From assembly GCA_016207265.1 (NCBI GenBank), contig JACQPZ010000132.1, positions 1-17,960 on the forward strand: a stretch of DNA of 17,960 bases, given 5' to 3'. The translations under genes and the position numbers were made by a program. The notes below the pieces were generated by a model. It did no database searches and had not been told where the DNA came from. It saw only the letters and a program-made list of their open reading frames with translations. Position 1 is the stretch's first letter; the number at the start of each line of letters is the position of its first letter. The DNA is from Candidatus Latescibacterota bacterium. Lineage in GTDB: Bacteria > Eisenbacteria > RBG-16-71-46 > SZUA-252. Below, piece by piece: positions 13,392 through 17,960 of the stretch.

Positions 13392-14701
13392 GCGCTGGCT
13401 TCGATGTCATCGTCGTGGGAGCCGGATTCGCCGGAGTGGCGGCCGCGACGGCGCTCGCGGAGCGCGGCGCCCGCGTGCTCGTCCTCGAGACGCGGCAGCG
13501 TCCCGGCGGCCGCGCCGTTTCCTGGACCGATCCCGAAACCGGTGAAATCCACGACAACGGGCAGCATGTCCTCGGCGCCTTCTACGAGGAGACGTTGGGG
13601 CTCCTGCGAAGGATCGGCACCGAACGCGCGCTCGCCGTGGAACCGACCTTCCGGCTCCGATTCTGGGAGCGCGGGCGCGGAGCGTTCGAGTTTCGTTGCC
13701 CCGACCTCCCCGCGCCGTTTCACTGGCTGGTAGCGGCCGCGACGTGTACGCGGCTCTCACCCTCCGGGCGTATCGCGGCGCTTCGCCTCGTGGAGCGGGC
13801 GCGCGCCGTGCTCGCACGAAACGGCGACGGCGCGGGACTCACGGTGGACGCCTGGCTTGAGCAGGGGGCCGCGAGCGCCGACCTGGCGGTGATGCTCCGG
13901 CCGCTCGCGCTCGCCTCGCTGAACGAGAGCCCGAGGGAGGGCTCGGCGGCGCTGTTCGCGGGGGTGCTGGACCGGCTGTTCGCGAGTCCGGCCGCCCGGA
14001 GCGGCCTCGCGCTCCCGCGACGCGGCGTCAGCGAACTCATCAGCGGATTCGAGGAGTTCCTCGCGGCGCGCGGCGGCGGGGTGCGCTACCGCGCGACCGT
14101 GCTCTCCGTGCGGGTTTCCGAGCGGCGCGCCACGGGAGTCTCGCTGCTTGGAGGCGCGCTCGTTCCCGGCGGCGCGATCGTGTTGGCCGTCCCGCACGAG
14201 CGGGCCGGATGGATGCTCGCTCCGGAGCACTGGGACCAACACCGTGACGTGACGCGGGTCCCATGGTCGCCGATCGTCTCGACGGTGCACACGTACGACC
14301 GCCCCATCCTTCCGTCGCGGTTCGTGAGCCTCATCGGAACCCGGACGCAATGGGCGTTCGACCGCGGCTCCACGATCCCGGGGCGCCACGCGGTAGGGAC
14401 CGTGCGGAGCGCAGCCTTCGGGGACGTGGACCGTCCCGTGGGCGCCATCGCCGACGAGACGGCGCGAGAACTGGCCGAAGCGTTCCCGGCGGCGGCCCCC
14501 GCCCGGCTGCTGGGCTCCCGCGTCTACAAGGAACGGCGCGCCACGATGCGCGCGGTCCCCGGCGTGCAGCGTCTGAGGCCCACACCCGAGACCGCAGTGC
14601 GCGGTCTTTTCCTCGCAGGGGACTGGACCGCGACCGGGCTCCCTCCCACGATCGAGGGCGCGGTTCTGAGCGGTCACCGGGCCGCGTCGCTGGTGTCCTG
14701 A
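13388..14701 (+). CDS. hpnE: Hydroxysqualene dehydroxylase HpnE (FAD-dependent)
   Basis: Flavoprotein of 437 residues that reduces hydroxysqualene to squalene, completing the HpnCDE pathway. The N-terminal Rossmann motif VIVVGAGFAGVAAATALAERG (GxGxxG at 11-16) and VLVLETRQRPGGRAVS bind FAD; GEIHDNGQHVLGAFYEETL is a signature of the squalene-associated desaturase group; the C-terminal FAD motif is RGLFLAGDWTATGLPPTIEGAVLSG. The family is that of phytoene desaturases, and the length is typical. The ATG at 13388 overlaps the hpnD stop by 4 nt (ATGA). The gene ends 28 nt before mutY. Confidence 0.93.
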   Translation: MSAGFDVIVVGAGFAGVAAATALAERGARVLVLETRQRPGGRAVSWTDPETGEIHDNGQHVLGAFYEETLGLLRRIGTERALAVEPTFRLRFWERGRGAFEFRCPDLPAPFHWLVAAATCTRLSPSGRIAALRLVERARAVLARNGDGAGLTVDAWLEQGAASADLAVMLRPLALASLNESPREGSAALFAGVLDRLFASPAARSGLALPRRGVSELISGFEEFLAARGGGVRYRATVLSVRVSERRATGVSLLGGALVPGGAIVLAVPHERAGWMLAPEHWDQHRDVTRVPWSPIVSTVHTYDRPILPSRFVSLIGTRTQWAFDRGSTIPGRHAVGTVRSAAFGDVDRPVGAIADETARELAEAFPAAAPARLLGSRVYKERRATMRAVPGVQRLRPTPETAVRGLFLAGDWTATGLPPTIEGAVLSGHRAASLVS

Positions 14702-14729
14702 TGGGCGGCGGGACGCACGGGAGCGTGCC

Positions 14730-15824
14730 GTGAGCCGTGACCTCCGCGACTCGATCCTCCGCTGGTATCTCGCGAACCGGCGGAGGCTGCCCTGGAGGGA
14801 AACCCGTGACCCCTATGCGATATGGGTCAGCGAGGTGATGCTCCAGCAGACCCGCGTCGAAACCGTGGTCGCGTACTACGAACGATTCTTGCGCACGTTT
14901 CCGACCGTCCGCGCGCTCGCCAAGGCCCGCGAATCGGACGTGCTGGCCTCCTGGTCCGGGCTCGGCTACTACCGGCGCGCGCGGAATCTCCACGCGGCAG
15001 CGCAACTCGTGGCCCGGGAGCATGCGGGCCGCCTGCCCCAGGACCCCCCGACGCTCCGCGCGCTCCCCGGGATCGGCGAGTACACCGCCGCGGCGATCGC
15101 GAGCGTCGCGTTCGGCCGCGCGGCCGCCGCCGTGGACGGAAACGTGATCCGCGTGCTCTCGCGGATCCACGGGCTCCGGGGGACCCGAACCTCGCTCCGC
15201 CTCCGGCGCGCCGTCCTCGAACGCGCGGAGCGGATGGCGCAGGGTCCGCGGCCCGGGGATTGGACGCAGGCCCTCATGGAGCTGGGCGCGACGGTTTGTC
15301 TGCCGCGCGAGCCGCTCTGCGGGCGCTGCCCCGCATCACGCCGCTGCGCCGCGCGCCGAGCCGGGACTCCGGACCGCTACCCCGAGCCCGCGGCGGCGGT
15401 CAAACCCCGCGCGGGGCGGCGATTGCTCCTTCTCGCCCGCGACGGAAGGCGGGTCTTCCTCGTCACGGACCCCGATGATTCGCATGCGACGTGGACGCTC
15501 CCCTACGCTTCGCTCGATGCGCATCGTCCCGCCCGGGCAGCGCGCGCTCTTTCGAGGCGGTACTGGGACACCGACTACCAACCTGAAGGGCCGCGCGCGA
15601 TCTTTCGGCATCGGACGTTCTCCCACGATTGGACCTATGAGGTGTGGAGCTTGAGCGTCGGCCTTGCCGGCTTCTCCGAGGCTCGCGGGCGACCGCCGGA
15701 GCGGGCGGCTCGAGCGGCTTCCGCGGCTCAGGCGGGTTCCGCGGTTTGGGTCGGCGAGCGGCGCGTGCACCGCCTTCCGGTGCGCGCCCACACCCTCAAA
15801 GCCCTCAAGCGCGCATGGAAATGA
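14730..15824 (+). CDS. mutY: A/G-specific adenine DNA glycosylase MutY
   Basis: Base-excision repair enzyme removing adenine mispaired with 8-oxoguanine, preventing G:C to T:A mutation. The 364-residue protein has the catalytic Glu35 in WVSEVMLQQTRVETV, the helix-hairpin-helix LPGIGEYTAAAIASVAFG, the catalytic Asp136 in AAVDGNVIRVLSRI, and a complete [4Fe-4S] ligand set Cys190, Cys197, Cys200, Cys206 (C-x6-C-x2-C-x5-C). The C-terminal Nudix-like domain that reads 8-oxoG is recognisable by RHRTFSHDWTYEVWSL and is followed by an Ala/Arg-rich segment. GTG 14730 has GGGAG about 7 nt upstream. It is 28 nt behind hpnE on the same strand, so it is probably in the same transcript although functionally unrelated. 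Confidence 0.96.
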   Translation: MSRDLRDSILRWYLANRRRLPWRETRDPYAIWVSEVMLQQTRVETVVAYYERFLRTFPTVRALAKARESDVLASWSGLGYYRRARNLHAAAQLVAREHAGRLPQDPPTLRALPGIGEYTAAAIASVAFGRAAAAVDGNVIRVLSRIHGLRGTRTSLRLRRAVLERAERMAQGPRPGDWTQALMELGATVCLPREPLCGRCPASRRCAARRAGTPDRYPEPAAAVKPRAGRRLLLLARDGRRVFLVTDPDDSHATWTLPYASLDAHRPARAARALSRRYWDTDYQPEGPRAIFRHRTFSHDWTYEVWSLSVGLAGFSEARGRPPERAARAASAAQAGSAVWVGERRVHRLPVRAHTLKALKRAWK

Positions 15825-15889
15825 GAGCGCGAATGTGCTAAGCTAGTCAATAAGGCGCGCTTAACGACAACGTGCCCGACGTCCGGGTC

Positions 15890-15902
15890 GAGGTGCACCC
15901 TG
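15890..15902 (+). promoter_or_regulatory. Shine-Dalgarno sequence before a CTG start
   Basis: GAGGTG (15890-15895) is followed by 4 nt and then CTG (15900-15902), the only codon in this frame between the upstream TGA (15822-15824) and the signal peptide that can serve as a start with a good SD. No ATG, GTG or TTG exists in the frame until TTG 15951, which lies inside the hydrophobic core of the signal peptide. Confidence 0.5.
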
Positions 15903-17960
15903 ATCCGTCGATTCCATTTCGACGCGCTCCACGCTCCGATTCTCGCGGGATTGATCCTCCTCCTTCCCTCGATCCCGAACACAGCGCATGCCGCCGCGCG
16001 GCCGTTCCATCCCGCGCTTCGCGATATCCGTCCCGGTCAAGCGATCTCGGAGCGATTCCTCTCGCGCGATCATCGCGGCGGGCTCCTCGTGGACCTGATC
16101 ATCGAGGGGAACGTCGAGGCACAGCTTCTCCGTGATCAGGGGATCGAGGTGGGCACGCGCGTCGGCCGCATCATGACGGCCCGGTGCCCGCTCCCGGCGC
16201 TCGCCAAGCTTCCAGACCTTCCCGGAGTCGAGCGCGTGGAGGCGGCCGAGCGGTGCGTGCCGAGCCTCGACCAGAGCGTCGTCGACGTCGGCGTGAGCTA
16301 CATCCGCACGACGCCTCCGCTCGGCTTCAGCGGCGAGACCGGCGCCGGAGTGCTCGTGGGCGTCGTCGACACGGGTATCGACTACTCGCATCCGGACTTC
16401 CTGCATCCGGACGGCAGCACGCGCCTGGTCTCGATCTGGGACCAGACGGGCTCCGGGAATCCTCCTCCCTCGGGCTTCGGGTACGGCACGGAGTGGAATC
16501 CCTCCGACATCAACTCGCAGATCGCGGGAGAAATCGACGCGGACGGCCACGGCTCGCACGTCGCGGGGATCGCCGCAGGGAACGGAATGGCGACCGGGAA
16601 CGGATTCCCCGGATTCACCTACGTCGGCGTGGCGCCCGAGGCCGATCTCTGCTTCGTGAAGACGAGCTTTCAGACCACTGCGATCGCGGACGGCGTGAAT
16701 TACATCTTCCAGAAGGCGGCTTCCCTCGGAAAGCAGGCGGTGGTGAATCTGAGTCTCGGGACTCAGGCGGGTCCCCACGACGGGACATCGGCGCTGGACG
16801 CGCTCATCAACGGGCTCACCGGTCCGGGCAGGATCGTCGTGGCTGCGGCCGGAAACGGCGGGGAGGACCGTCACCATGGACAGACCGCGGTGGGGTTCGA
16901 GACGCCGACGTCGATGACGCTGACCGTGCCGCTCTACGCACCCGCAGGCGGCGCCGGGAACGACTACCTCCTCTTCTCCGGATGGTACGAGGGCGCCGAC
17001 TTGATCTCGGTCTCCGTACGGACGCCCGGCAACGCGACCGTGGGACCCGTTCCGGCCGGCGCCAATCTTCTCAACCAGAATACGAACGAGGGGTACGTCA
17101 ACATCTACAACGCGACGACGTCGCCGCCGAACGGGGACCACGAGATCTACATCGAGATCTTCGACGGAATCGCGAACAAGCCGCCCAAGGACGGCACCTG
17201 GATCTTCACCTTCACGCCGGTCTCGATCGGCTCGACGGGCCGGGTCGACATGTATCTCTTCGACGATCACCTGGGGGACGGGAGCCTCCTCGCGACGTGG
17301 GATCAAGGGTTCGTCCCCGGCGGCGTCGTGGAATCGCCCGGGGATGCCGACTCGGTGATCTGCGCCGCCGCGCACGCGACGAAGAGCTGCTGGGACTCCG
17401 TCGACGGAACGGTTCGGTGCTGGAACCCCGCTCCGACTCTCGGTGACCTCGCGCCGTTTTCGAGCCAGGGGCCGCGACGCGACGGCGTGCTGAAACCGGA
17501 CCTCTCGGCGCCCGGATTGGGGGTCTCCTCTTCGTTATCGTCGTTCGCCCCCTTCCCCGCGGAGCGGATCAACGCCGATGGCGTGCATGTGAATATTTCG
17601 GGAACGAGCATGGCTGCGCCGCACGTGACCGGCGCCGCAGCGCTTCTCCTCTCCCAACCCTGTTTCCAGAACGCGACCCCGTCCCAGATCAAGGCGAGGC
17701 TCCGGAGCACGGCAAGGGCGGACGCCTTCACGCTCTCGGTGCCGAACGATGCGTGGGGATATGGAAAGCTGGACATCGCCGACGCAGTTTCCACCTCACT
17801 GACGGCGACGGTTCCCCATCCCGCGAAGGGATCGAACCTCCCTCCGGGAAAGCCCGACTCGACCACGGTCGCGGTGGGCTGCGTGAAGGCAGACTCGGTC
17901 GTCTTCTCGCTCTCGACCGACGGAGGCTCGACGTACCCCACGCGGCTCGGGGCACTTTAC
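15900..17960 (+). CDS. Secreted subtilisin-family (S8) serine protease, partial at 3' end
   Basis: Exported serine endopeptidase; 687 codons are visible before the window ends. From the CTG start, residues 1-31 form a signal peptide (RR-containing n-region, APILAGLILLLPSIP core, AHA cleavage site). Residues 32 to about 130 resemble an I9-like propeptide. The catalytic triad is Asp157 (VGVVDTGIDYSHPDF), His217 (DGHGSHVAGIAAG) and Ser570 (ISGTSMAAPHVTGAA), with oxyanion Asn319 in VVAAAGN; FSSQGPRRDGVLKPDLSAPG is a further subtilase signature. The gap of some 350 residues between His and Ser contains a beta-rich insert (about 330-480) resembling accessory domains of bacterial S8 proteases. After about residue 630 an Ig-like segment begins (DSVVFSLSTDGGSTY), perhaps leading to a C-terminal sorting domain outside the window. 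Start uncertain; the gene follows mutY by 75 nt and the two may or may not be co-transcribed. Confidence 0.9.
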   Translation, partial: MIRRFHFDALHAPILAGLILLLPSIPNTAHAAARPFHPALRDIRPGQAISERFLSRDHRGGLLVDLIIEGNVEAQLLRDQGIEVGTRVGRIMTARCPLPALAKLPDLPGVERVEAAERCVPSLDQSVVDVGVSYIRTTPPLGFSGETGAGVLVGVVDTGIDYSHPDFLHPDGSTRLVSIWDQTGSGNPPPSGFGYGTEWNPSDINSQIAGEIDADGHGSHVAGIAAGNGMATGNGFPGFTYVGVAPEADLCFVKTSFQTTAIADGVNYIFQKAASLGKQAVVNLSLGTQAGPHDGTSALDALINGLTGPGRIVVAAAGNGGEDRHHGQTAVGFETPTSMTLTVPLYAPAGGAGNDYLLFSGWYEGADLISVSVRTPGNATVGPVPAGANLLNQNTNEGYVNIYNATTSPPNGDHEIYIEIFDGIANKPPKDGTWIFTFTPVSIGSTGRVDMYLFDDHLGDGSLLATWDQGFVPGGVVESPGDADSVICAAAHATKSCWDSVDGTVRCWNPAPTLGDLAPFSSQGPRRDGVLKPDLSAPGLGVSSSLSSFAPFPAERINADGVHVNISGTSMAAPHVTGAAALLLSQPCFQNATPSQIKARLRSTARADAFTLSVPNDAWGYGKLDIADAVSTSLTATVPHPAKGSNLPPGKPDSTTVAVGCVKADSVVFSLSTDGGSTYPTRLGALY

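Noticed and set aside
11669..14701. Carotenoid operon (CrtB/CrtI) reading of the hpn genes
   Set aside because: Two distinct synthase paralogues followed by one desaturase-like flavoprotein, with NFWQD in one and NILRD in the other, fits HpnCDE better.
15861..17375. 504-codon antisense open frame and a 420-codon alternative-frame open reading frame over the S8 protease
   Set aside because: The third frame encodes the full subtilase triad; the others are Arg/Gly/Asp-rich shadows without domains.

Overview
The window is about 18 kb of uniformly GC-rich bacterial chromosome carrying fifteen genes, packed tightly with short gaps or overlaps. The first and last genes run off the ends. I see no rRNA, tRNA, CRISPR array, insertion sequence or phage gene. 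The gene content (secreted subtilase with a signal peptide, HpnCDE squalene genes, a Lys-6-aminotransferase with its Lrp regulator, a MoxR/chelatase-type AAA+ plus VWA pair, and a secreted protein of a family I associate with Bacteroidota-like phyla) suggests an uncultivated Gram-negative-type bacterium. A high-GC member of the FCB assemblage such as Candidatus Eisenbacteria would fit, but that assignment is inference from general resemblance.

Region 1 (1-5657, minus strand) reads, in transcription order: 3-methyladenine DNA glycosylase, acyl-CoA dehydrogenase, 1-Cys peroxiredoxin, a secreted protein of unknown function, a Bcp/PrxQ peroxiredoxin with a long Lys/Arg/Ala-rich N-terminal tail, and pyruvate kinase (cut by the window start). 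Gaps are mostly 10-60 nt and the last two genes share one base, so this looks like one operon with a probable internal promoter before bcp. Repair and peroxide defence genes sit together with central metabolism.

Region 2 (5658-8946): an 87-nt divergent region with a good promoter leads into a TetA-like MFS exporter (+). It converges on, and overlaps by 23 nt, an lrp-lat pair on the minus strand for lysine catabolism. Upstream of lrp is an AT-rich island holding a near-consensus promoter and an inverted repeat that could be an operator.

Region 3 (8947-11534, +) is a two-gene operon: an AAA+ ATPase of the MoxR/Mg-chelatase type with a four-cysteine insert, and a VWA protein with a complete MIDAS motif. 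This is the best candidate for a poorly described system here.

Region 4 (11535-15824, +) has a probable promoter followed by hpnC, hpnD and hpnE, overlapping by 8 and 4 nt, and then mutY 28 nt downstream. The three Hpn enzymes convert farnesyl diphosphate to squalene; no cyclase gene is present in the window.

Region 5 (15900-17960, +) is a secreted S8 (subtilisin-family) protease, incomplete at the window end, whose only well-placed start is a CTG codon behind a good Shine-Dalgarno sequence. Non-ATG starts (GTG, TTG, possibly CTG) are unusually common throughout the window.
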